Positions 5,566 to 12,243 of a stretch of DNA of 12,243 nt are shown here, piece by piece. The DNA comes from Alkalimonas sp. (GTDB lineage: Bacteria > Pseudomonadota > Gammaproteobacteria > Enterobacterales > Alteromonadaceae). The notes beneath the pieces were generated by a model that worked only from the letters and a program-made list of their open reading frames with translations, ran no database searches and was not told the DNA's origin. The DNA lies in contig JAIUMG010000070.1 of NCBI GenBank assembly GCA_022565655.1, forward strand, positions 1 through 12,243, read 5' to 3'. Both the position numbers and the translations under genes were made by a program. Each line of letters begins with the position of its first letter. Positions within the stretch are counted from its first letter, which is position 1.

Positions 5566-7023
5566 TCAAGCCGATTCATCTTTGCTTAGATTGTATTTAC
5601 GCATTTTTTCCACCAGAGTTGTTCGGCGCAAACCAAGCACCTCAGCTGCACGGGCAACCACATAATCATGGCGCTCCAGCGCCTGAGTGATCAGTGTAAC
5701 CTCCAGCTCAGCCAGGTAATCTTTCAGATCAATGCCATCGCTGGGCAGTTGCCAGCTGTCAACTTCAGCACTCATGCTTTGAGTCAGATCTTGATCCAGC
5801 TCATCATCGTCGTCACTGCCTTGAAATAAATCATTCAGCATGTCACGCTCTTGCAGTGACTCTGGGTAATCGGGTATGTAACTATCAACCTCTAAATACT
5901 GGTACTTAGCCGGTAGATCAGCCACATCAACCACCTGGTTGGGATACATAATTGCCATTCGTTCCACTAAATTTGCTAACTCACGTACATTGCCTGGCCA
6001 GTTGTGCAGCTGAAGGCTCTCCAGCGCCCGTTCGGTAAATTTTACTTTGGCCTGCCCCGCCTGATGCTGGCGCTGGATCAACTCCATGCACAGCTGTGGT
6101 AAGTCATCGGCACGCTCATGCAAGGCTGGGGTATCGATTGGAAAGACGTTGAGCCGATAGTACAAATCTTCCCGAAAGCGCCCATCCTCGATCATGGTTT
6201 CCAAATTACGATGGGTGGCGGCAATAATCCGCACATCGGCTTTAATGGGCTGGTTACCACCAACACGCTCATAGGTTCGCTCTTGCAACACCCGAAGCAA
6301 CTTCACTTGCATTGGCAGTGGCATATCGCCAATTTCATCCAAAAATAAGGTGCCTCCCTGCGCCAGTTCAAAACGCCCTTTGCGTGTTGAAATAGCCCCG
6401 GTAAAAGCGCCTTTTTCATGTCCGAACAATTCACTTTCCAGAAGATCAGCCGGAATAGCACCACAGTTGATGGGCACAAAAGGGCCATCTACCCGTTGCG
6501 ATAACAGATGGATATTACGAGCCACCACTTCCTTGCCTGTCCCCGAATCGCCTAAAATCATCACATTGGCTTCAGTGCTCGCCACTTGCTGGATTAAAAA
6601 ACGAACTTGCTGCATGGGAGGGGTGTTGCCCACCATATCCACCAGCCGGGCCGCTTGATCTTTATGCTGTTGCCCCGGTAATAAGCGGTGATACTCCTGA
6701 CAATCACGCAGTTGTTGAGTCAGGCTGGCGTATTGAAATGGCTCGGTTAATAATGCCACTACATTCCCAAACTGCAGCAAATCAGCTTGATTTGAATTGA
6801 GCATAAGAAATGCGGTCGCAGGAAACTGCTCTACCAGTGCTTGTGGTGGCTGGCTGGTATCGCCCAGCAGTACTACGGCTGGCTCAGGCTGCAACAAGCG
6901 TTGCTGCAGCTGGGCATAATCTAAGCGTTGATGGGGTTCCTGCACAAAATCGAGAATGGTGCTAAGCCGCTGAGCCCTGGAGTTGTGTTCATCGACGATA
7001 TAAAGCTGGGGGGTTGAGCGCAT
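5566..7023 (-). CDS. flrA: Master flagellar regulator FlrA/FleQ (sigma-54 activator)
   Basis: Top-level activator of the polar flagellar hierarchy. It has 485 residues. The N-terminal receiver-like domain (1-110) is degenerate, as in FleQ/FlrA: G54 stands where the phosphoacceptor Asp would be and TEPF replaces the usual KPF. The AAA+ domain has Walker A GDSGTGKE at 158-165, GAFTGA at 205-210, Walker B GTLFLDE at 224-230 and the FREDLYYRLNVFPI segment. An acidic linker (SDDDDELDQD) precedes a Fis-type helix-turn-helix (ARAAEVLGLRRTTLVEKM). The segment before Walker A reads RLVDMVG where FleQ has LFRSLVG, so the cyclic-di-GMP arginine appears to be missing. ATG at 7023 is chosen with a weak GGG five bases upstream; GTG at 7029 directly abuts that GGG. 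It is transcribed separately from the flagellin by a promoter at 7059-7086. Confidence 0.93.
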   Translation of the reverse strand: MRSTPQLYIVDEHNSRAQRLSTILDFVQEPHQRLDYAQLQQRLLQPEPAVVLLGDTSQPPQALVEQFPATAFLMLNSNQADLLQFGNVVALLTEPFQYASLTQQLRDCQEYHRLLPGQQHKDQAARLVDMVGNTPPMQQVRFLIQQVASTEANVMILGDSGTGKEVVARNIHLLSQRVDGPFVPINCGAIPADLLESELFGHEKGAFTGAISTRKGRFELAQGGTLFLDEIGDMPLPMQVKLLRVLQERTYERVGGNQPIKADVRIIAATHRNLETMIEDGRFREDLYYRLNVFPIDTPALHERADDLPQLCMELIQRQHQAGQAKVKFTERALESLQLHNWPGNVRELANLVERMAIMYPNQVVDVADLPAKYQYLEVDSYIPDYPESLQERDMLNDLFQGSDDDDELDQDLTQSMSAEVDSWQLPSDGIDLKDYLAELEVTLITQALERHDYVVARAAEVLGLRRTTLVEKMRKYNLSKDESA

Positions 7024-7058
7024 GATCACCCAAAATCGTTTTTATAAGTTATGCTGAT

Positions 7059-7086
7059 ATTGTAACGAAGGGATCCGAGGTTGCAA
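7059..7086 (-). promoter_or_regulatory. Sigma-70-like promoter of flrA
   Basis: Minus strand has TTGCAA (7081-7086, 4 of 6) and TACAAT (7059-7064, 5 of 6) with a 16-base spacer. It lies directly after the flagellin terminator, with an expected start near 7052 and a leader of about 30 bases. A housekeeping promoter fits the place of FlrA at the top of the hierarchy. Confidence 0.55.
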
Positions 7087-7088
7087 GT

Positions 7089-7133
7089 AAAAAGCGCTGG
7101 AATTTTGACGTTATGTCAATATTCCAGCGCTTT
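7089..7133 (-). terminator. Rho-independent terminator of the flagellin gene
   Basis: AAAGCGCTGGAAT (7091-7103) and ATTCCAGCGCTTT (7121-7133) are perfect 13-base complements. Inside them, TTGAC and GTCAA add five more pairs around the loop GTTAT. On the minus strand the stem is followed by a run of five T. It starts 32 bases after the flagellin stop codon and isolates flagellin from flrA. Confidence 0.88.
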
Positions 7134-7164
7134 CAAAGGGTCGGCATGGTAGTTTGCCCTGAGA

Positions 7165-7956
7165 CTAACCGCCAAGAATACGAATTGCTTGCTCTTGCTG
7201 CACCCGGCCTTGAATGGCGACGCTTACTGAAGACTGCGTCAGAATATCATTAGCAACTTGCTGGCTGGTGGCTTTGGCATAATCCAGATCTTCAATCCGG
7301 CTTCTGGCTTCAGATTCGCTGATGCGCTGCCTTTCAATCACACTGCCTGCGGCTTCAAATGCATTGATGGTGGCTCCGGTATCTGCACGAAGCCCACCAA
7401 TAAAGTCTTGCGACTGTTGAATGGCGTTCAGACTGGATTCAAGATTCGCTGGATCCGTCAAATCAAACTCAAACAGATCGAAATCATTTAACGCCGTTGC
7501 GACATCGCTGGTAGCTAAGGATAAAGAGCTATCCCCAGTACCAAACTGGATACTTTCATCCTGTTGGAATAAGCCTTTGCCTGCAAACTCGGTGGTTTCG
7601 ATGGTTTGTCGAATATTGTCCATTAAACTATTGGCCTGCTGTTGCAAGGCCTGACGTTCGCTGTCGCCATAAATGCCATTGCCAGCCTGAATAGCCAGCG
7701 TATTTAAATCCATCATATTTTCTTCGATCGCCTGCAAACCCTGATCGTATACCCGCGCCAACGAGACCCCATCGTATACATTACGGGCACCTTGCTCACG
7801 GGCATTGATTTGCGTAGACAGCTGATTTGCAATCTGCAAGCCAGCAGCATCATCCGCCGCACTATTGATGCGCTTTCCTGCCGCCAATTTTTTGAACAAG
7901 TTCTCTTGCTGGCCTAATGTCTGATTTAGGATGTTGTTGGCATTATTGATTTTCAT
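7165..7956 (-). CDS. Short divergent flagellin
   Basis: Flagellar filament protein of 263 residues with only the conserved D0/D1 ends and no room for a large D2/D3 domain. The N-terminal part carries the flagellin signature (LAAGKRINSAADDAAGLQIANQ) followed by ARNVYDGVSLA and a DxNTLAIQAGNG segment; the C-terminal part has SEARSRIEDLDYA. The extreme ends differ from typical flagellins: it starts MKINNANNILNQ and ends GRVQQEQAIRILGG instead of the usual NVLSLLR-type end. The serine/threonine-rich middle (GDSSLSLATSD) could take sugar, and pseudaminic acid genes diverge from its promoter region. GAGG lies nine bases before the ATG. It may be a minor filament subunit or the only filament protein; other flagellins, fliD, flaG and fliS are not in the window. 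Confidence 0.88.
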   Translation of the reverse strand: MKINNANNILNQTLGQQENLFKKLAAGKRINSAADDAAGLQIANQLSTQINAREQGARNVYDGVSLARVYDQGLQAIEENMMDLNTLAIQAGNGIYGDSERQALQQQANSLMDNIRQTIETTEFAGKGLFQQDESIQFGTGDSSLSLATSDVATALNDFDLFEFDLTDPANLESSLNAIQQSQDFIGGLRADTGATINAFEAAGSVIERQRISESEARSRIEDLDYAKATSQQVANDILTQSSVSVAIQGRVQQEQAIRILGG

Positions 7957-7999
7957 CGTGGTCTACCTCGTGGCTGCAACCTGTCTAAATTATAGCCGA

Positions 8000-8027
8000 T
8001 CATCAACAATAATACGACCTAAACTTA
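8000..8027 (-). promoter_or_regulatory. Weak candidate sigma-28-like promoter of the flagellin gene
   Basis: Minus strand has TAAGTTTA (8020-8027) and GTTGATGA (8000-8007) separated by 12 bases, a partial match to the sigma-28 pattern TAAAGTTT/GCCGATAA. A TATAAT at 7989-7994 is an alternative sigma-70 -10 but lacks a good -35. Flagellin genes are usually sigma-28 dependent; neither match is strong. Confidence 0.25.
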
Positions 8028-8099
8028 CTATTTATCTATGCCGTATAGTATATAAGGGCTAGCAGGCCGGCATGCAGTCACGAATTAATTTTTCGTAGT

Positions 8100-8115
8100 C
8101 GGCACAATTTATGCT
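8100..8115 (+). promoter_or_regulatory. Sigma-54-like promoter of the pse operon
   Basis: CGGCACAATTTATGCT matches TGGCAC-N5-TTGCW except for the first base of each half; GG and GC are ten bases apart. Transcription is expected near 8125, giving a leader of about 34 bases to the pseB ATG. It would place sugar synthesis under the FlrA or FlrC branch of flagellar control. Confidence 0.55.
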
Positions 8116-8158
8116 ATGTTCAAGCAGTTACGACGATGCACGACAGAGGTGCGAGCTT

Positions 8159-9160
8159 ATGTTTGATGGCAAAACTATTCTTATTACCGGCGGTACGGGC
8201 TCTTTTGGCCATAAGTATACTGAAACACTACTGGCGCGCTACAAACCAAAAAAAATCATCATCTACTCCCGTGATGAACTCAAGCAATACGAAATGCAGC
8301 AACGCTTTGATCAAGATTGCATGCGCTACTTTATCGGCGACGTCCGCGATGAGCATCGCTTGGTTCGGGCCATGCGCGGTGTCGACTATGTCATTCATGC
8401 TGCCGCATTAAAACAAGTACCTGCTGCCGAGTACAACCCGATGGAGTGCATTAAAACCAACATCAATGGCGCTGAAAATGTCATTAACGCTGCCATTGAC
8501 GCCAATGTCGAAAAAGTCATCGCCTTATCTACTGACAAAGCAGCCAACCCGGTGAATCTGTATGGCGCCACTAAATTGGCATCCGATAAACTCTTTGTTG
8601 CCGGTAACAATATTGCCGGTGGTAGCCGCCCGCGCTTTTCTGTGGTTCGTTATGGCAATGTGGTCTGTTCGCGTGGCTCAGTGGTACCTTACTTTGAAAA
8701 CCTGATTGATAAAGGATCGGATCATTTACCCGTGACCCATCCTGATATGACCCGTTTTTGGATCAGCCTGCAGCAAGGCGTTGACTTCGTACTGAAGAAT
8801 TTTGAGCGGATGCTCGGCGGGGAAATCTTCGTGCCCAAAATACCCTCTATCCGTATTGTCGATTTAGCCAAAGCCATGGCGCCTGAGCTGCCGGTTAAAC
8901 ATGTTGGTATTCGCCCCGGCGAAAAGTTGCACGAAGTCATGTGCCCGGGTGAAAACTCATACCATACCTACGAGTTTGCCGATCATTTTGTCATTGCCCC
9001 CGCTATTAAGTTTTTTAATCGAAGCAATAGTTTTGATATCAATGCGTTGCAAGAGAAAGGTCAGCTGGTTGAAGCTGGCTTTGAGTATGCCTCAAACACC
9101 AACCCTCACTTTTTATCGCAGGAGGCAATCCTGGCGTTTAATCAGGAAGCGCAGTCATGA
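8159..9160 (+). CDS. pseB: UDP-N-acetylglucosamine 4,6-dehydratase (inverting) PseB
   Basis: First enzyme of pseudaminic acid synthesis: converts UDP-GlcNAc to the 4-keto-6-deoxy L-arabino-hexulose sugar, in the cytoplasm, with bound NADP. It has 333 residues, typical for PseB/FlaA1. The Rossmann motif TGGTGSFG is at 10-17, GDVRD at 60-64, and the active-site block LSTDKAANPVNLYGATK contains D126, K127, Y135 and K139, equivalent to the catalytic residues of Helicobacter FlaA1. RFWISLQQGVDFV and the RPGEKLHEVM segment are also PseB-like. ATG at 8159 is used because GAGGTG lies seven bases upstream and the protein then starts at the family's MFDGKTILITGG; an in-frame ATG at 8111 lies inside the sigma-54 element. 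The stop overlaps the pseC start by four bases (ATGA). Confidence 0.95.
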   Translation: MFDGKTILITGGTGSFGHKYTETLLARYKPKKIIIYSRDELKQYEMQQRFDQDCMRYFIGDVRDEHRLVRAMRGVDYVIHAAALKQVPAAEYNPMECIKTNINGAENVINAAIDANVEKVIALSTDKAANPVNLYGATKLASDKLFVAGNNIAGGSRPRFSVVRYGNVVCSRGSVVPYFENLIDKGSDHLPVTHPDMTRFWISLQQGVDFVLKNFERMLGGEIFVPKIPSIRIVDLAKAMAPELPVKHVGIRPGEKLHEVMCPGENSYHTYEFADHFVIAPAIKFFNRSNSFDINALQEKGQLVEAGFEYASNTNPHFLSQEAILAFNQEAQS

Positions 9161-10305
9161 TCCCTTATGGCCGTCAACACATTGATGAAGAAGATATTGC
9201 TGCTGTTGTCGAGGTGTTAAAAAGCGATTTTCTGACACAAGGGCCTGCCATTCCCGCCTTTGAACACCGCCTGGCTGAACTGAGCCAGGCACAATTTGCC
9301 ATTGCGACCAATAGCGCGACCTCAGCTTTGCATCTGGCGTGCCTTGCTCTGGGAGTGGGCCCAAGTAGCCGGGTTTGGACATCTCCCATCAGCTTTGTCG
9401 CTTCGGCCAACTGTGTCCGTTACTGCGGGGCTCAGGTCGATTTTGTTGATGTTGAGGCCGAATCAGGCAATTTATGCATTAGTTCATTACGGCACAAGCT
9501 GGAGCTGGCACGCGCCACTGACACCCTGCCCGATGTGGTCATTGCCGTGCATCTGGCTGGCCAGAGTTGTGATATGCAACAGCTCTATCATCTGTCGCAT
9601 GAGTTTGGTTTTCGCATTATTGAAGATGCCTCGCATGCAGTCGGAGGCAGTTACCACGGCAAACCCGTTGGCTGTTGTCAGTACAGTGATATCACCATCT
9701 TCAGTTTCCACCCGGTTAAAATTATCACCTCTGGTGAAGGTGGTATGGCATTAACCAACAACGCAGACTTGGCTAAGCAGATGCAATTGCTTCGTAGCCA
9801 CGGCATCAGCCGCGATGAAGCCGATATGACTGAGCCAAGTCACGGAGCCTGGTATTATCAGCAGCTGCAACTCGGCTTTAATTACCGCATGACCGACTTA
9901 CAAGCAGCATTAGGGCTGAGCCAGAGCAACCGACTGGCAGATTTTGTGCGTCAACGGCAACATCTGGCCGCTCGCTATGGCCAATTGCTCAAGGAGCTGC
10001 CGCTGGATCCGCCTGATGTACCCACAGATATAAGCAGTAGCTTTCATTTATACATCGTGCGGTTGCACGATAAAACACGACGAAAAGCAGCCTTTGATGC
10101 GTTACGGGCTGCCGGGATCGGGGTCAATGTGCATTATATTCCTATCCATACTCAGCCCTACTATCAACAACTTGGTTATGACTGGGGAGATCTGCCACAG
10201 GCAGAGCTATTCTATGAGCGCATTATCAGTTTGCCATTATTCCCCGATCTGACCGAGTCAGAACAAGATCATGTGTTCAGCACCTTACGAGCTGCACTCT
10301 CATGA
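9157..10305 (+). CDS. pseC: UDP-4-amino-4,6-dideoxy-N-acetyl-L-altrosamine transaminase PseC
   Basis: Second enzyme of the pathway: a PLP-dependent aminotransferase of the DegT/DnrJ/EryC1 family that transfers an amino group from glutamate to C4 of the PseB product. It has 382 residues. It begins MIPYGRQHIDEEDIAAV, as PseC proteins do. T51-S56 (TNSATS) would hold the PLP phosphate, D157 in EDASHA pairs with the PLP ring, and K188 in FSFHPVKIITSGEGG is the Schiff-base lysine. GFNYRMTDLQAALG is a family motif near the C-terminal part. AGGAAG precedes the ATG, which overlaps the pseB stop by four bases. Its stop in turn overlaps the pseF start by four bases, so the operon is translationally coupled. 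Confidence 0.95.
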   Translation: MIPYGRQHIDEEDIAAVVEVLKSDFLTQGPAIPAFEHRLAELSQAQFAIATNSATSALHLACLALGVGPSSRVWTSPISFVASANCVRYCGAQVDFVDVEAESGNLCISSLRHKLELARATDTLPDVVIAVHLAGQSCDMQQLYHLSHEFGFRIIEDASHAVGGSYHGKPVGCCQYSDITIFSFHPVKIITSGEGGMALTNNADLAKQMQLLRSHGISRDEADMTEPSHGAWYYQQLQLGFNYRMTDLQAALGLSQSNRLADFVRQRQHLAARYGQLLKELPLDPPDVPTDISSSFHLYIVRLHDKTRRKAAFDALRAAGIGVNVHYIPIHTQPYYQQLGYDWGDLPQAELFYERIISLPLFPDLTESEQDHVFSTLRAALS

Positions 10306-11027
10306 ATATTGCTATTATTCCTGCCCGCGGGGGCAGTAAGCGCATTCCCCGAAAGAATATCAAAGACTTTTGTGGTCAACCGATGATCAGCTACCCAATT
10401 AAAACTGCCTTGCAAAGTGATGGCATCGATCGGGTGATCGTCTCTACTGAAGATGAAGAAATTGCGGAAATCGCCCGTGGTTATGGTGCAGAAACTCCCT
10501 TTTTACGTCCCAAAGAGCTGGCTGATGACTACACCGGAACCAGTGCAATTATCCGCCATGCACTGCATTGGTTGGCAGAGCAACAACAAGCCGTGGAATT
10601 TGCCTGTTGCCTTTATGCCACCACCCCCTTACTTCAGCCGGATGATTTGCAAGCCGGCTTGGCGATGTTAAAAGCCAATAGCGAACTTGACTTTGTCTTT
10701 TCTGCTGCTCGTTTTTCTTTTCCCATTCAGCGGGCTTTACTGCAAGATAAACATGGCGGTGTGCTGCCTTTTGATGCTGACAGTATTAAAAAGCGTTCGC
10801 AGGATTTACCCCCCGCCTTTCATGATGCTGGCCAGTTTTACTGGGGCAAAGCCAGCAGCTGGTTGCGACCAGGCGCGGCAGTTTTCAGCCCCTCATCGCG
10901 TATGCTGGTGCTGCCCGATCATCGAGTCCAGGATATTGATACTCCCGATGACTGGCGCCGGGCCGAAGTGCTGTATCAGCTGCTGCAACAGGAGCAACAC
11001 CATGAAGGCATTATTTCGGGTCGATAG
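10302..11027 (+). CDS. pseF: Pseudaminic acid cytidylyltransferase PseF
   Basis: Last step of the pathway: activates pseudaminic acid with CTP to CMP-pseudaminic acid, the donor for flagellin glycosylation. It has 241 residues, normal for PseF. The NeuA/KdsB-like nucleotide-binding motif IIPARGGSKRIPRKNIKDF is at 5-23, and the C-terminal metal motif DIDTPDDW is at 211-218. The acceptor-side segments PFLRPKELADDYTGTS and YATTPLLQP are family-typical. PseF differs from sialic acid synthetases only in detail, but the pse operon context decides the substrate. Its ATG overlaps the pseC stop (ATGA) without a good ribosome binding site, so it probably depends on coupling. It overlaps pseG by 26 bases. 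Confidence 0.93.
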   Translation: MNIAIIPARGGSKRIPRKNIKDFCGQPMISYPIKTALQSDGIDRVIVSTEDEEIAEIARGYGAETPFLRPKELADDYTGTSAIIRHALHWLAEQQQAVEFACCLYATTPLLQPDDLQAGLAMLKANSELDFVFSAARFSFPIQRALLQDKHGGVLPFDADSIKKRSQDLPPAFHDAGQFYWGKASSWLRPGAAVFSPSSRMLVLPDHRVQDIDTPDDWRRAEVLYQLLQQEQHHEGIISGR

Positions 11028-12072
11028 CTCTGCCCGAATCGGTTCGGGTCACCTGATGCGCTGCCTCACCCTGGCACATGCGCTTCGACACTCAGGCGTC
11101 GACTGCCACTTTATCTGCCGGCCACATGCCGGACATTCAGCACAACTGATTCAACAACAAGGTTTTCCGCTGATACAGCTTCCTTCCTTAGCCAACCAGA
11201 CCAATGCCTCTGCCGATCCAGCCGACTACCTGAGCTGGCTTGGCTGCACCGAACAACAGGATGCTGACGATTGCATAGCGAAGCTGAACGAACGATATGA
11301 CTGGCTGGTCGTTGATCATTATGCTTTAGCCGCTGAGTTTTGTGCTGCGCTGCGACCTTATTGCCAGCAGATCCTGATCATTGATGATCTGGCCAACCGC
11401 GAACATGATTGCGATTGGTTGCTAGACCAGAACCTACTGCCCGATCAACAAAGCCGCTATCAACCGCTGGTTCCCGCGACCTGCAAACTGCTGCTCGGCC
11501 CTCAGTATGCACTGCTTCGCGAGGAGTTTTTCCAGACTGAAGCCGTAACACGCCAAGCCGGACGGCTGCTGGTTTTTTTTGGTGGCAGTGATCCATTCCA
11601 GCTGACGCTGAAAAGTGTCAAGGCGATCGAGCAATTACCTAATCTCATTGCTCATGCAGATATCGTGATATCAGCGCAACACCCAGATCACATGCAACTG
11701 GAAGCACTGTGCCTGCAGCAAGCAAACATGCAACTGCACATTCAATGCACCCACATGGCTAGCTTGATGCTTCAGGCGCAACTGATGTTAGGTGCAGGAG
11801 GCTCGACCCATTGGGAGCGCTGTATCAGTGCCCTGCCAGCGCTGGTCGTCACCGTGGCAGACAACCAAGTACCAACCACTCGCTACCTACACCAGCTAGG
11901 TGCTTGCCATTGGCTTGGCCAGGGTGATGCCATTGACCAGGCCGGCTTGCAGCAGGCGATACGTCATTGGCTTGAACAGCCAGAACAATTGGATGAAATG
12001 GCGCAACAGGCGAAACATGTCATGCTATCCAACCAGGGAGCTCGCACTGTCTGCGAGCATTTGTTAAGGTAA
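11002..12072 (+). CDS. pseG: UDP-2,4-diacetamido-2,4,6-trideoxy-L-altropyranose hydrolase PseG
   Basis: Fourth enzyme of the pathway: removes UDP from the diacetamido sugar to give the free sugar used by PseI. It has 356 residues and a GT-B fold related to MurG. The N-terminal motif RVDSSARIGSGHLMRC contains H17, the position of the catalytic histidine in Campylobacter PseG. Further family features are LVVDHYAL, IIDDLANREHDCD, the FFGGSDPF turn and GAGGSTHWERC near the nucleotide site. ATG at 11002 is chosen because AGGAG lies seven bases upstream and the protein then starts at the conserved MKALFRVD; in-frame starts farther left lie inside pseF. It is the last clear pse gene here; pseH and pseI do not follow directly. 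Confidence 0.94.
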   Translation: MKALFRVDSSARIGSGHLMRCLTLAHALRHSGVDCHFICRPHAGHSAQLIQQQGFPLIQLPSLANQTNASADPADYLSWLGCTEQQDADDCIAKLNERYDWLVVDHYALAAEFCAALRPYCQQILIIDDLANREHDCDWLLDQNLLPDQQSRYQPLVPATCKLLLGPQYALLREEFFQTEAVTRQAGRLLVFFGGSDPFQLTLKSVKAIEQLPNLIAHADIVISAQHPDHMQLEALCLQQANMQLHIQCTHMASLMLQAQLMLGAGGSTHWERCISALPALVVTVADNQVPTTRYLHQLGACHWLGQGDAIDQAGLQQAIRHWLEQPEQLDEMAQQAKHVMLSNQGARTVCEHLLR

Positions 12073-12077
12073 AGCAA

Positions 12078-12119
12078 AACTATACAGAGCTGTTATACCC
12101 GCGTATAAAAGCTATAGTT
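12078..12119. promoter_or_regulatory. Imperfect inverted repeat after pseG
   Basis: AACTAT (12078-12083), AGC (12088-12090) and TTATAC (12093-12098) pair in order with ATAGTT (12114-12119), GCT (12111-12113) and GTATAA (12103-12108) around the loop CCGC. There is no T run after it, so an intrinsic terminator is unlikely. It lies between pseG and the next gene and could be an operator or an mRNA-end structure. Confidence 0.4.
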
Positions 12120-12156
12120 AATACTCAAGCCTAGCCAGTACAGAGGGCCTTACCCT

Positions 12157-12243
12157 ATGGATCAACACGCTCACAGTGATCATGCCAGTCAGGATGATGC
12201 ACCTATGATTTTTTCAGCAGATGATGAAAATGAGAGTGAAGAT
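12157..12243 (+). CDS. N-terminus of an acidic protein (partial, unknown)
   Basis: 29 codons are visible, open to the right edge. The start is ATG at 12157 with AGAGG at 12142-12146, ten bases upstream, and no stop follows in frame. The translation begins MDQHAHSDHASQDDAP and goes on to MIFSADDENESED: polar and acidic, with no signal peptide or membrane segment. Short acidic leaders of the kind FSADDE are seen ahead of the receiver domain in some DUF3369/HD-GYP response regulators of Shewanella-like bacteria, so that is one guess, but too little is visible to assign it. It lies 84 bases after pseG, downstream of an inverted repeat, so it may have its own promoter. Confidence 0.55.
   Translation, partial: MDQHAHSDHASQDDAPMIFSADDENESED

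Noticed and set aside
7165..7956. Flagellin gene as FlgL (hook-filament junction protein)
   Set aside because: The GKRINSAADDAAGLQIA and SRIEDLDYA motifs and the 263-residue length fit flagellin better than FlgL.
8111..8158. Longer pseB start at 8111
   Set aside because: It overlaps the sigma-54-like element and adds 16 residues not seen in PseB; ATG at 8159 has GAGGTG at the right distance.
10687..11001. Possible 461-residue fusion form of pseG reaching into pseF
   Set aside because: The extra 105 residues are an alternative frame of pseF; the conserved PseG start and ribosome binding site are at 11002.

Overview
The window looks like chromosomal DNA from a polarly flagellated gammaproteobacterium of the Alteromonadales or a neighbouring order (Shewanella, Rheinheimera or Alishewanella-like). 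I infer this from the FlrA-FlrB-FlrC regulators with sigma-54 promoters, the pseudaminic acid genes beside a short flagellin, GC content near 50%, and an IS630-type miniature element. The species cannot be fixed from the sequence alone.

Layout, left to right. Positions 1-1093 (minus): the 5' part of a CvaA-like HlyD-family membrane fusion protein, cut by the window edge. Positions 1094-1711: a non-coding gap holding a G10 homopolymer inside a candidate promoter for that gene, and a perfect-ended 264-bp MITE inserted at a CTAG site. Positions 1712-2950 (plus): a DAACS-family glutamate/dicarboxylate symporter gene. Positions 2982-7023 (minus): flrC, flrB and flrA, which run flrA to flrB to flrC. 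Positions 7165-7956 (minus): a short, divergent flagellin with its own strong terminator. Positions 8159-12072 (plus): an overlapping pseB-pseC-pseF-pseG operon. Positions 12157 to the end (plus): the start of an acidic protein that runs off the window.

How the genes work together. FlrA, apparently made from a sigma-70-like promoter, should activate a sigma-54 promoter upstream of flrB; a FleQ/FlrA-like box lies 53 bp upstream of that promoter. FlrB then phosphorylates FlrC, which activates later flagellar genes with sigma-54. A sigma-54-like element also precedes pseB, so synthesis of the flagellin-modifying sugar may follow the same hierarchy. PseB, PseC, PseG and PseF cover four of the six steps to CMP-pseudaminic acid; PseH and PseI are not in the window. 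The usual flagellar neighbours of flrC (fliE onward) and of flrA (fliS, fliD) are also absent, so this is a rearranged flagellar locus.

The most unusual signals are the possible phase-variable promoter of the CvaA-like exporter gene, the structured MITE, the divergent flagellin, and a FlrA that appears to lack the arginines used for cyclic-di-GMP binding.
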